From NCBI GenBank assembly GCA_022845895.1, contig AP025573.1, positions 3,878,501 to 3,942,500 of the forward strand: a DNA stretch of 64,000 bases, read 5' to 3'. Below, piece after piece: positions 36,369 through 44,594 of the stretch; position 1 is the stretch's first letter, and every line of letters begins with the position of its first letter. Source of the DNA: Lachnospiraceae bacterium. GTDB taxonomy: Bacteria; Bacillota; Clostridia; Lachnospirales; Lachnospiraceae. A program made the translations under genes and the position numbers. Under the pieces are notes generated by a model that ran no database searches, was not told the origin of the DNA, and was given only the letters and a program-made list of their open reading frames with translations.

Positions 36369-36677
36369 TTACAGACTGATTCTCATCAATTCGTTATAAG
36401 CGTCTATTGCTTTATTTCTCAGCTGTACGAGCATGTCAACCGCCATCTGGGCCTCTGATGCCGCGATAGGAACCGTGTGGGCGTCGTCAATCTGCCCCGT
36501 CGCCAGCAGATACTGCTGTTGTTCCAGATTGGCCTGCGTCTGCTTTACATCATTCACCGCATTGTTGAAAATATCAGAAAACAGACTGCCTCCGTCCTGC
36601 CGCACATTCTCATTCTTTTTCAGTTCCCCTATTGTCTCCATTCTCTGAATCGGGGTAATAAATCCGCTTTCTATCAT
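36369..36677 (-). CDS. fliE: Hook-basal body complex protein FliE
   Basis: A 102-residue protein whose C-terminus (PIAASEAQMAVDMLVQLRNKAIDAYNELMRISL) is the FliE signature. It joins the MS-ring and export gate to the rod. It directly follows flgB, without the flgC that normally lies between them. Confidence 0.93.
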   Translation of the reverse strand: MIESGFITPIQRMETIGELKKNENVRQDGGSLFSDIFNNAVNDVKQTQANLEQQQYLLATGQIDDAHTVPIAASEAQMAVDMLVQLRNKAIDAYNELMRISL

Positions 36678-36687
36678 AGTCTCCCTC

Positions 36688-37083
36688 CTACTGGCCCTTT
36701 ATTGCTGTTCTAAGCCTTGTAATATCGCTGTTTACAGAATTAAGCCCATACTGGTACTGAAGTGCGGTCCGCGTAAGCTCTACCATCTCTGCATCAGCGT
36801 TGACGTTATTCTCATCAAGCCTTGCCGTCTCTCCTGTTGTCTCATGAATCACTGTTGAAGCCCCGGCTATCGCCTGTTTTATCTGGCGTCCGTCACCCGT
36901 CCCGGAAGCAGCGGCAAGCCTTCTTTGAAATGTCTCTTCGAACGTAACATATTTAGATTTGTACCCAGGCGTATCTACATTTGCAATATTATTTGTAGTA
37001 ACCCCCTGCTTCGTCCAGAGAAAGTCCAGAGACCTTTCCATCATCCCAATTGTATTGCCATACATATTGCTTATCCCATTCAT
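36688..37083 (-). CDS. flgB: Flagellar basal-body rod protein FlgB
   Basis: A 131-residue rod protein from the ATG at 37083 (GGAG nine bases upstream). LDFLWTKQGVTTNNIANVDTPGYKSKYVTFE and the C-terminal MVELTRTALQYQYGLNSVN are FlgB hallmarks. In many Firmicutes flgB opens the fla/che operon; here a GGDEF-EAL gene precedes it by about 50 nt. Confidence 0.95.
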   Translation of the reverse strand: MNGISNMYGNTIGMMERSLDFLWTKQGVTTNNIANVDTPGYKSKYVTFEETFQRRLAAASGTGDGRQIKQAIAGASTVIHETTGETARLDENNVNADAEMVELTRTALQYQYGLNSVNSDITRLRTAIKGQ

Positions 37084-37134
37084 ACACTCACTCTCCATAA
37101 ATTGACTAATTTCGACATCAGTTGGTAAAAAAAA

Positions 37135-39261
37135 TTAAAACCCAAGATATTTTGTTTCAAATTCATTCACCGGGATAGCCTTATCGAACAGATATCCCTG
37201 CCCAAGCTCACATCCGAAGTTCTTCAGAATCTCTCTCTGGGATACCGTCTCTATCCCTTCCGCTACGGAATGCGTAAGCTTCAGCTCCATGCACATCTGA
37301 AGCACATACTCTGCAATCACCCTTGGCTTGCCGCCGATTTCAATCCTGTCAATGAGGCTTTTGTCGAGTTTGATCTCATTAAAGTCCGCCAACGACAGCA
37401 ATGCCAGATCCGAATAGCGGGAGCCAAAGTCGTCAAGAGATATACGGAATCCCGACTTCTGTATGTCATCCAGCAGCTCTTTCAGCGTATCTCGTTCCAA
37501 CATGCCGATACTTTCCGTTACCTCTATCGTAATCTGCCGCGGTTCCACTCCAAACCTTTTGCACACCGCCCTCATCTTTTCTACGACTTCGTCTTCCATC
37601 ATCGTGACACGTGAAAAATTGACTGCGATCCCAACGTCCTGGCGGCCCTTATCCTTCCATTCTTTCAGGATGCCGCATACGCTTTCTAAGACGAAGAAGT
37701 CTATATATCTGATAATCTCATCCCCCTCGTACCTGCTGACGAAGGAATTGGGAAAGATGATATTCCCTTTTTCGTCCAGTCTTCTTATGAGCGCCTCCGC
37801 CCCGCCTATCTCATTATTCTTCAGATTAATCTGCGGCTGGAGATAAACGACAAACCTGCCTGTCTCAATCTCCCTCTGGAGATTGTCCGCCAGCACTCCC
37901 CTATACTTCTGGATGCCTTTCTGAGCTCCTCCTCTTTTATAATTTTTCAGCTTGTTGATGTGCATCTTCTCATTGGCAACCGTAATCTGGTAGTCTATAT
38001 CGCACTCTCCCTCATACCAGCTTGAACCGATTGCTATCTGCAGCTGCTCATCCCATTTGGCTGTTTTCTGCAGCTCTCTCACTTCCTCTTCAAATCTTTC
38101 CTTGCTGATGTCCAGGCAGAATGCCACGAATTCGTCATCACCGATACGATACACGTAATCACCGAAGCACTTCGTCATCGTCTCTGCGACGTAATTGAGC
38201 ATATGATCGCCCCATGCATATCCATAAGCATTGTTGATATTCCGGAGACTGTCGATATCTGCTGTGACAATTCCAAATTCTCCCTGGTACTGCTGTTCCA
38301 GCCATTCAATCATATGACGATACTTTTTACGGTTGCCAAGCCCTGTAAGATCGTCCATGTACCCCGAATTCTTAGCCGCCTGCCAGATCTGTCTCTTTTT
38401 GATATCATTGATGACAAATTCTGGAGCCAGCCTGAGCAGTACCTCTGCACTTGCATTTATCTTTGCGTTATCAACCCCAAGGTATCCGAGCACCTCTCCC
38501 TCCAATACGAGAGGCGCAGCAAGCAGACTGTCTATTTTTCTGCTGGTCAGGATTTTGATTTCCTCAGATTCCCGCTCCTTTGCCTCTGCAGACAGTGATA
38601 TGCTATATATCTGCCCATTTCTAAATGTCTCCATCAAGCACTCCACTGAGGACAAAGGCTGCTCCATCTGTCCGGCTGACTGCGGTTTTATATTCTTACA
38701 GCTGACTTCATATGTATTCTTGAATACGTCTTTTTCTTCGTTTATCTCATAAATGTAAGTCCTGTCCGCATCATAGTAGTCCCGTATGATATTCAGAAAG
38801 GCATATATGGATTCGTCCCCTTCTTTGCTTTCCCTGTTCAGAGCAAGCGCACAGTCAATCAGCACCTTTTGTACTTCCAGTTCCTGCTTCAGCTTCTTCT
38901 CCATATCACATATTTCCGTGACATCTATCGCAAATTCCATCCGGGTCTTTCTGCCATTAAAATTAACGATTGTTCCCCGTTTCGCAAAGTTTCTCTTCAT
39001 ATGTTCATTGAAAAAGTTCCATTCATAGAAAGAATTTTCCCTGAGCAGATGGTTTGTACAGAACGGACACGGACTAGTCCTGTTCTGCAGCACTTCATAA
39101 CAAGGCTTTCCATACCACTCGTCCATATCAGGATTCCCTAATATTTCAAGCCCCTTTCTGTTCACAAAATACAGTTTATAATTCTCAATATCAGAAAGAT
39201 ATGTGACATCATTACCTTCATCTACAATTAAAGATAATATCTCTTTATCACTGATAGTCAT
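37135..39261 (-). CDS. PAS-GAF-GGDEF-EAL c-di-GMP protein
   Basis: A 708-residue soluble protein. A PAS domain (about 15-125, with SPCPFC) and a GAF-like region (about 130-290) lead to a GGDEF domain whose active-site loop reads YRIGDDEFVAF (Gly to Asp at the second position). The EAL domain (about 450-700) keeps GGAEALIRR, EVTESI, LDDFGSRYSDL, IKLDKSL and AEGIET, so phosphodiesterase activity is likely, while cyclase activity is uncertain. It is the promoter-proximal gene of the main flagellar operon. AAAGGA lies upstream of the ATG. Confidence 0.92.
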   Translation of the reverse strand: MTISDKEILSLIVDEGNDVTYLSDIENYKLYFVNRKGLEILGNPDMDEWYGKPCYEVLQNRTSPCPFCTNHLLRENSFYEWNFFNEHMKRNFAKRGTIVNFNGRKTRMEFAIDVTEICDMEKKLKQELEVQKVLIDCALALNRESKEGDESIYAFLNIIRDYYDADRTYIYEINEEKDVFKNTYEVSCKNIKPQSAGQMEQPLSSVECLMETFRNGQIYSISLSAEAKERESEEIKILTSRKIDSLLAAPLVLEGEVLGYLGVDNAKINASAEVLLRLAPEFVINDIKKRQIWQAAKNSGYMDDLTGLGNRKKYRHMIEWLEQQYQGEFGIVTADIDSLRNINNAYGYAWGDHMLNYVAETMTKCFGDYVYRIGDDEFVAFCLDISKERFEEEVRELQKTAKWDEQLQIAIGSSWYEGECDIDYQITVANEKMHINKLKNYKRGGAQKGIQKYRGVLADNLQREIETGRFVVYLQPQINLKNNEIGGAEALIRRLDEKGNIIFPNSFVSRYEGDEIIRYIDFFVLESVCGILKEWKDKGRQDVGIAVNFSRVTMMEDEVVEKMRAVCKRFGVEPRQITIEVTESIGMLERDTLKELLDDIQKSGFRISLDDFGSRYSDLALLSLADFNEIKLDKSLIDRIEIGGKPRVIAEYVLQMCMELKLTHSVAEGIETVSQREILKNFGCELGQGYLFDKAIPVNEFETKYLGF

Positions 39262-39499
39262 ACTTCTATTATCCTTTCCATACGCGTATTTTCGCTGCCT
39301 GGCAGGCTTTTTGCCCTATTCTTTTACTGCCGCGCAAAGCCGTATCATCTGTAATTTCATACGGGATACGTGGCAATAAAAGTAGACTTTTAATTCCACA
39401 GAAATAATTCCGGAATTGTTGAATTTTAATCCAGATACTACTTAATTAAAGCAATTATACAAAATTATAATAGCATTCGTGGGGCTAAAAGTCTACTAA
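39262..39499. promoter_or_regulatory. Upstream control region of the main flagellar operon
   Basis: This 238-nt gap holds AT-rich promoter-like sequence on the minus strand (TATTATAAT and GTATAATTG near 39455-39475) without a convincing minus-35. Several overlapping short inverted repeats occur at 39295-39365. It also carries the 12-bp inverted repeat described separately. No sigma-28 element is seen, as expected for an early-class promoter. Confidence 0.45.
39381..39497. repeat. 12-bp perfect inverted repeat upstream of the flagellar operon
   Basis: AGTAGACTTTTA (39381-39392) and its exact reverse complement TAAAAGTCTACT (39486-39497) flank 93 bp that contain the TATAAT-like sequences. The left copy also sits within the palindrome AAAAGT-AG-ACTTTT. 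It may be an invertible element or a pair of operator sites. Confidence 0.7.
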
Positions 39500-39524
39500 T
39501 ATTTCCATATATTCCATAAATTTA
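39500..39524. repeat. Left 25-bp target-site duplication of the insertion sequence
   Basis: These 25 bases are identical to 40592-40616 and directly abut the terminal inverted repeats of the element. Confidence 0.9.
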
Positions 39525-40591
39525 TGTAGGATTACAATACATGTGTTACAACTGAATATTTAAAAAGCAGAGATACTGCCTTTTGTGTTATATTTTAGTC
39601 ACCACAACAAAAACAAACAAAAAAGGAGTTCCCTGCTATGGCTAGTATAACACAAGATATGAGATACCGTCTATCCCTGATCCGATACGCTGAGAAGCAT
39701 GGCGTCACCAAGGCCGCTGTCAAATTCAAGACCAACCGGCAGTATATCTACCGCTGGAAACGCCGCTTTGACGGCTCCATGGATTCCCTGCGTGACCGCT
39801 CCAGACGGCCTCACCATCACCCCAGCCAGCATACCCCTCAGGAGGCTAAGCTTATCTCGGATATGCGCCGCCGCAACCCGGATGCCGGACTGGTCGTCTT
39901 CTGGGTCAAGCTCAGGCAGCGCGGCTATTCCCGCTCCATCACCGGACTCTACCGCTTCCTCAAAAAACGGGGCATCATGGCCGTCCATCCGCCCAATCCA
40001 AAGTACATCCCCAAGCCCTATGAGCAGATGGAGTATCCCGGCCAGCGTATTCAGGTGGATGTGAAATTCGTCCCTTCCGCCTGCCTCAAAAACAGCAGGG
40101 TCATCGGGAAGCAGTTCTTCCAGTACACTGCCATTGACGAGTATTCCAGATGGCGCTTCGTGGAAGCCTTTGAGGAACACAGCACCTATTCTTCCGCGCA
40201 GTTTGTGGAACACCTCGTAAAAGCGTTCCCCCTCTCCATCGCGTGCATCCAGACGGATAATGGATCGGAGTTCACCAACCGCTTTACTTCTCACCGGGAC
40301 AAGCCGACCCTCTTCCAAAAGCGCTTGGAAACACATGGGATAAAGCACAAGGTCATCCGTCCCTTTACCCCTCGTCACAACGGGAAGGTAGAGCGCAGCC
40401 ATCGGAAAGACAATGAGCGTTTTTATGCGACCCATCTGTTCTATTCCTTTGAGGACTTTGCTGCGCAGCTGAAGGTGTATAACCGTAGGGACTATAACAA
40501 TTTCCCCATGCGCCCTCTAGGCTGGAAAACACCGAATGAGGTCTTAAAGGATTATTTACGGTCACTGTAACAAATGTTTGACAAACCTACA
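39525..40591 (+). mobile_element. Insertion sequence, rve/DDE type (IS481-like transposase), 1067 bp
   Basis: Terminal inverted repeats lie at 39525-39550 and 40566-40591 (26 bp, about 20 matches, both beginning TGTAGG and ending GTTACA in the element-inward sense). The element is bounded by identical 25-bp direct repeats, encodes one transposase and appears complete. It has inserted into the intergenic region between the main flagellar operon and the chemoreceptor gene, about 3 bp beyond the 12-bp inverted repeat. Confidence 0.9.
39638..40570 (+). CDS. IS481-like DDE transposase
   Basis: A 310-residue transposase. The N-terminus is a helix-turn-helix (GVTKAAVKFKTNRQYIYRWKRRF, about 22-44), followed by an rve integrase core. 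Probable catalytic residues are Asp141 (IQVDVKF), Asp207 (IQTDNGSEF) and Glu252 (HNGKVERSHR). AAAGGAG precedes the ATG. The stop codon lies inside the right inverted repeat. The gene is GC-richer than its AT-rich flanks. The family call is by domain layout; the long target duplication is not typical of IS481. Confidence 0.9.
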   Translation: MASITQDMRYRLSLIRYAEKHGVTKAAVKFKTNRQYIYRWKRRFDGSMDSLRDRSRRPHHHPSQHTPQEAKLISDMRRRNPDAGLVVFWVKLRQRGYSRSITGLYRFLKKRGIMAVHPPNPKYIPKPYEQMEYPGQRIQVDVKFVPSACLKNSRVIGKQFFQYTAIDEYSRWRFVEAFEEHSTYSSAQFVEHLVKAFPLSIACIQTDNGSEFTNRFTSHRDKPTLFQKRLETHGIKHKVIRPFTPRHNGKVERSHRKDNERFYATHLFYSFEDFAAQLKVYNRRDYNNFPMRPLGWKTPNEVLKDYLRSL

Positions 40592-40616
40592 TATTTCCAT
40601 ATATTCCATAAATTTA
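40592..40616. repeat. Right 25-bp target-site duplication of the insertion sequence
   Basis: Exact copy of 39500-39524 on the other side of the element. Confidence 0.9.
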
Positions 40617-40697
40617 CCCCTTCTTTCGCCCCTATAAACTGTACATTTTTACTCAAGTTACAATTTTTCATATGTATAAAAAGCGCTCCTTATGCTC

Positions 40698-40725
40698 TTA
40701 TGAATTCCTATACTTATGCCGATAT
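40698..40725 (+). promoter_or_regulatory. Sigma-28 promoter of the chemoreceptor gene
   Basis: TTAT (40698-40701), 16 nt, then GCCGATAT (40718-40725). The minus-10 and the following ATAG are identical to those of the cheA promoter. A short inverted repeat TATCTT/AAGATA follows at 40741-40755. Confidence 0.75.
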
Positions 40726-40802
40726 ATAGTACGAGTGATTTATCTTCATAAGATATGAGTACTATAATTACGCAAGAAAAGGGAAAAGGTGGTGTATCAG
40801 AA

Positions 40803-42605
40803 TTGGAAAAATCATTCCAAAAAAATACGAAAACAATCAGGGGAAAGTTAGTGACTGCTTTTGCCATCGTCACAATAATAGCCAGTTTGTCTGGCATCCT
40901 CGGGATTGTCGTAACCAAAGTCATGAACTCGCAGTATACCGATGCCATGAGAAACTATGGTTTTTCACAGGGGGATGTAGGAGAAGCAATGAAAGCTGTT
41001 GCAGAATCTCAGCAGGCATTGTATACGATGCTAGCACAGAGTGACCCGCAGCAGATATCCGAAGCACAGACGTTATTGAACGAAGCTCTGGCAGAAGTAG
41101 ACAGCTATATGGAGGCGGTCATGCCGACCCTTCAGACCGCTGAAGGCAAAAAAGCCGTGGAAAGCTTCCAGACAGACTTTGCATCTTACAAAGAACATCT
41201 GCTTTCACTGGCAGATGAAGCGTCTACTGCAACAGGTGATGAGGTAAGCGTACTGGCCGAAAAAATAGTCGCTGAAAACGATCCTCTATACGAAGCGGTC
41301 ATGAACGAAATGAAAGACCTTATGGAGTCAAAAGTCACAAACGGCAACCAGCTAATCGACACCTTAACTACCAGTTCCATTATCGCAATGATAGCTGCAA
41401 TTGCTATCATCCTGGCAGCAGTTGTCGTAATCGTCATAATAGCGGCAAAGCTCAGAAAACAGATTGCTATTCCCATCCAGCAGTGCGCCGCCCGCTTAAA
41501 GCTTTTATCCCAGGGGGACATCACCACACCGGTACCGGATGTGAGCGGCACAAGCGAGGTCAATGAGATGGTCGAGTGCTCCAAGATAATCGTATCCGCA
41601 TTATACCAGATTATCAAAGATGAGGAACAGCTTCTCGGAGGCATGAGCAATGGAGACTTCACAGTATCTTCCACATGCAAGGACCTGTATATCGGCGATT
41701 TTGCCCCCCTTCTGGAGACGATTAAGGGAATCTGCTTCCGGCTGAATGATACGATGGAGCAGATTACAGAGGCTTCCATACAGGTAGATGCAGGCGCCGA
41801 TCAGGTATCCAGCGGAGCGCAGTCTCTTTCACAGGGAGCTACTGAGCAGGCAAGTTCTGTGCAGGAGCTGGCCGCCACTATCAATGACATCTCCACCCAG
41901 ATAACAGCCAATGCAGAAAATGCGCAGAACGCCAACGAACTGTCCAGCCATGTAGGCGCCGAGATTAACGACAGCAACCAGCATATGGGCGAGATGACGG
42001 AAGCCATGGCCGCTATCGGCGAAGCTTCCAGCCAGATTGGGAAGATTATCAAGACGATTGAAGATATCGCGTTCCAGACAAATATCCTCGCTCTGAACGC
42101 AGCGGTCGAAGCTGCGCGTGCAGGATCTGCCGGAAAAGGCTTTGCAGTTGTTGCAGATGAAGTCCGCAACCTTGCCGGAAAGAGCCAGGACGCAGCGCAA
42201 AACACGACTGCCTTGATTGAAAACGCTATCTCCGCAGTAGAGAACGGCACACAGATTGCCAACACGACCGCGGAAGCCATGAGCAAGGTTGTTACAAACG
42301 CACAGGAAGTTGTCAATTTGATCAATTCCATCTCTGAGGCCTCCAGAACACAGGCCGATTCCGTAGCCCAGGTGACCCAGGGAATCGACCAGATATCCAG
42401 CGTTGTCCAGACCAACTCCGCGACAGCCGAAGAAAGTGCAGCTGCCAGCGAAGAACTGTCCGGTCAGGCAAGACTTTTGAAAGACCTTATGAGTACATTC
42501 AAGATACGGGGAAAAGATGCCTCTTCAGGAACAGCATCCTACGCTGCTGAAAGCACCTATACGAGCTATACGCAGCCGGTATCCTCCTCGAGTGAAAAGT
42601 ATTAG
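40803..42605 (+). CDS. Methyl-accepting chemotaxis protein
   Basis: A 600-residue receptor if translation begins at the TTG at 40803, which follows AAAAGGTGGTG, the same ribosome site used by cheA; an ATG at 40755 adds 16 residues but has no such site. Membrane helix 1 is near the N-terminus ([18 protein letters not shown]), helix 2 is about 175-200 ([21 protein letters not shown]), then a HAMP and the signalling hairpin with [20 protein letters not shown]. The small extracellular four-helix-type sensor domain gives no clue to its ligand. It ends at a strong hairpin. Confidence 0.93.
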   Translation: MEKSFQKNTKTIRGKLVTAFAIVTIIASLSGILGIVVTKVMNSQYTDAMRNYGFSQGDVGEAMKAVAESQQALYTMLAQSDPQQISEAQTLLNEALAEVDSYMEAVMPTLQTAEGKKAVESFQTDFASYKEHLLSLADEASTATGDEVSVLAEKIVAENDPLYEAVMNEMKDLMESKVTNGNQLIDTLTTSSIIAMIAAIAIILAAVVVIVIIAAKLRKQIAIPIQQCAARLKLLSQGDITTPVPDVSGTSEVNEMVECSKIIVSALYQIIKDEEQLLGGMSNGDFTVSSTCKDLYIGDFAPLLETIKGICFRLNDTMEQITEASIQVDAGADQVSSGAQSLSQGATEQASSVQELAATINDISTQITANAENAQNANELSSHVGAEINDSNQHMGEMTEAMAAIGEASSQIGKIIKTIEDIAFQTNILALNAAVEAARAGSAGKGFAVVADEVRNLAGKSQDAAQNTTALIENAISAVENGTQIANTTAEAMSKVVTNAQEVVNLINSISEASRTQADSVAQVTQGIDQISSVVQTNSATAEESAAASEELSGQARLLKDLMSTFKIRGKDASSGTASYAAESTYTSYTQPVSSSSEKY

Positions 42606-42633
42606 AATGTTACACGGAAGTAAATGAATAGCA

Positions 42634-42674
42634 GTGAAACAGGCACGGGGATTTCATCCCCGTGCCTGTTTCAC
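42634..42674. terminator. Bidirectional terminator hairpin
   Basis: A perfect 17-bp stem (42634-42650 with 42658-42674) around ATTTCAT, between the convergent chemoreceptor and lytic transglycosylase genes. There is no long T-run, but the stem is GC-rich. Confidence 0.8.
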
Positions 42675-42716
42675 CATACAGTTCCATATGCTTCTTTCTC
42701 TTACTTGACCCAACCG

Positions 42717-43439
42717 CTATACTTCGAATTCCGAGAGGACGGAAGTGAATTTCATCTCCATCTGTATCCGCATCAGCTCCACAAGATTCGCCAGATATTC
42801 GGTGTTGATTCGGGCCAGCTTATCCGCATCGGCCTCATAGCTCTGTTCCGTACTGCCTGTTGCAGTTTCATTCACCGTAATATTGTCTCCGGCATATTCC
42901 ATGACTTTTCGGACATATGCCTGCGTCTCTTTAAACGGTGGTATCCCTCCATACTTTTCTACATTCCCGCTTCCTGCGTTATATGCTGCGAGCGCAAGCT
43001 TGACATCACCGCCGTATCTGTTCAGCAGGCCGGCTATGTAAGAGGCGCCTCCCATGATATTCTCTCTTGCATCATAAGGGTTCGTCACGCCAAGCGACGC
43101 CGCTGTCGCAGGCATGAGCTGCATGACTCCTATAGCGCCCGCCTGCGATACGGCTGAAGCGTCAAATGCCGACTCAGCTTTACCGATGGCTTTCAGTAGG
43201 TTCACATCTACCCCATACTTGGACGCTGCCTCTTCAAATATCGCGTCCATGGACGACGGCAGGCCGGCAAACACTGGATTGACACTGCTTTTACGGGTCC
43301 TGTCCGCCAGTATCCGGGTAAATTCCATCCCCGTGCTTTCGCTCCCATCCGCCTCGCGTCTATGGCCGTAATACAGGCCGCCTTGTATTCCCAGGCTGGA
43401 GAGCACCGTATTAAAATTATAATTATTAAAATACGCCAT
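42717..43439 (-). CDS. SLT-family lytic transglycosylase
   Basis: A 240-residue protein with a lysozyme-like SLT domain (about 65-180). The catalytic Glu lies in LLKAIGKAESAFDASAVS, followed by GAIGVMQLMPATAASLGV and LALAAYNAGSGNVEKYGG. There is no obvious signal peptide. It may act as a flagellar peptidoglycan hydrolase (FlgJ-like role), which no other gene here supplies; export could be through the flagellar system. That role is inferred from context. Confidence 0.9.
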   Translation of the reverse strand: MAYFNNYNFNTVLSSLGIQGGLYYGHRREADGSESTGMEFTRILADRTRKSSVNPVFAGLPSSMDAIFEEAASKYGVDVNLLKAIGKAESAFDASAVSQAGAIGVMQLMPATAASLGVTNPYDARENIMGGASYIAGLLNRYGGDVKLALAAYNAGSGNVEKYGGIPPFKETQAYVRKVMEYAGDNITVNETATGSTEQSYEADADKLARINTEYLANLVELMRIQMEMKFTSVLSEFEV

Positions 43440-43485
43440 CCCTTTTCCTCTTTTCTTTCAAGTGCTCATCATTTGAAAAATCTGC

Positions 43486-43514
43486 TTGTTATTTTTAATA
43501 ACCAAACGTATAAT
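43486..43514 (+). promoter_or_regulatory. Vegetative-type promoter of the PilZ gene
   Basis: TTGTTA (43486-43491), 17 nt, then TATAAT (43509-43514). The element GTTATT-TTT-AATAAC (43488-43502) is a small inverted repeat overlapping the spacer and could be an operator. The start codon follows about 70 nt later. Confidence 0.65.
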
Positions 43515-43584
43515 AATTTCTATACTATAACAGATTTAATAATTTGTCAAAGCAGAGAACACAGAGAACAGAGAGGACATTGTT

Positions 43585-44241
43585 ATGTTATTAAAAGACT
43601 GTCACAAAGCAAGCATATATACCGTTGATAAGGATTACCTCTGTGACGCGCACGTCTCACGTATAACAGACAGTTCGGCTCTTTTCACCTTTGATGAGCC
43701 CAGCGCCGATTATCTGCGTTCCGAAGTCCTCGCAACCTTTTACGATAATAAAATGGGGCTTATATCCTGCTACTGCCTGCTATCCTGCTATAAGGAATAT
43801 GTCATATCCCCCGGGATATGGAACAGCAGTGCCGTCTGTACCTTCGGGGAAGTGGTCACTACCCTCCAGCGAAGAAATGACTTGAAAGTCCGGGTCAACA
43901 TACCAACGATTCTGTCATATGCCGACGAAGCCGGAAGCTTCTCCAGGGCAGAAGGTACCGTGCTGGACATCAGCGCGGGCGGAGTCTTCATAACGTGTTC
44001 CCGTGAATTTTCCGTCGGACAGATATTCCAGTTTTTTTTCAAAGCCGGCAAGAAGAATCTGCTCTTGACTGCAGAGGTGCTGCGCATCCATACTTCCAAT
44101 CAGGCGGAACGTGTTAGCCCCGCCTATTCCGATACGGACATGACCGGCTACGGATGCCGCTTTATACATATGACATCCTACGAGGAATCTGCCGTCAGAA
44201 GCTATGTGTACCAGCAGGATTGCAAAAACAAAAAAATCTGA
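43585..44241 (+). CDS. PilZ-domain (YcgR-like) c-di-GMP protein
   Basis: A 218-residue protein. Residues 1-95 resemble the YcgR N-terminal flagellar-brake domain, and residues about 96-210 are PilZ, with QRRNDLKVRV at the arginine motif and DISAGGVFI as the D-x-S-x-x-G motif. The second conserved Arg of RxxxR appears as Lys, so c-di-GMP affinity may differ. YcgR binds the motor and slows rotation. The stop is 2 nt from the stop of the convergent FlhB-tail-like gene. Confidence 0.88.
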   Translation: MLLKDCHKASIYTVDKDYLCDAHVSRITDSSALFTFDEPSADYLRSEVLATFYDNKMGLISCYCLLSCYKEYVISPGIWNSSAVCTFGEVVTTLQRRNDLKVRVNIPTILSYADEAGSFSRAEGTVLDISAGGVFITCSREFSVGQIFQFFFKAGKKNLLLTAEVLRIHTSNQAERVSPAYSDTDMTGYGCRFIHMTSYEESAVRSYVYQQDCKNKKI

Positions 44242-44243
44242 TA

Positions 44244-44594
44244 CTAGGGCTGTGCGTCTTCCGGCAGTCCTGTTTCTTGCTCCATCGGCTGTTCTTCTGT
44301 CATTTCAGCTGTTTCGGCCTCTTCCTTCGTCTTATAATTCAGAAAATAGATATAGATATCGACAATTGCCTTATAGAGCTCTTCTGGTATCTCCGTCCCA
44401 AGTTCAAGCTGGGTCAGAAGCGTCGCCAGAGAATTGTCCTCATATACAGGCACCCCGCTCTTTTCCGCCGTCTCCACGATCTTTTCCGCGAGATATCCCA
44501 TTCCAGACGCCACAATGACCGGGGCCGCCTGGCGGTCTTCATCGTACGTCAGCGCGACTGCCTTCTTGTTCAGCAATTCATTAAATTCTGACAT
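44244..44594 (-). CDS. FlhB C-terminal-domain-like protein (YlqH/FhlB type)
   Basis: A 116-residue soluble protein from the ATG at 44594. KAVALTYDEDRQAAPVIVASG and EKIVETAEKSGVPVYEDNSLATLLTQLELGTEIPEELY match the cytosolic FlhB tail, but the NPTH autocleavage site is not present (AVALTYDED follows directly). Homologues can partly replace the FlhB tail in some bacteria. Its start overlaps the FliK-like gene by 14 nt, a coupling that mirrors FliK and FlhB. Confidence 0.87.
   Translation of the reverse strand: MSEFNELLNKKAVALTYDEDRQAAPVIVASGMGYLAEKIVETAEKSGVPVYEDNSLATLLTQLELGTEIPEELYKAIVDIYIYFLNYKTKEEAETAEMTEEQPMEQETGLPEDAQP

Noticed and set aside
39295..39400. Possible c-di-GMP-I riboswitch on the plus strand (GCGCAAAGCC followed by a CCGTAT/ATACGG stem)
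   Set aside because: The GCAAAG core is present, but the upstream GCAAACC strand, tetraloop stem and receptor of the class are missing, and the insertion sequence lies between it and the next plus-strand gene.
39671..40435. Long minus-strand open frame inside the insertion sequence
   Set aside because: It is the complement of the transposase in a GC-rich gene; it has no ribosome site or family resemblance.
40755..40802. ATG at 40755 as the chemoreceptor start
   Set aside because: There is no ribosome site before it, while the TTG at 40803 follows AAGGTGGTG, as at cheA. The ATG remains possible.
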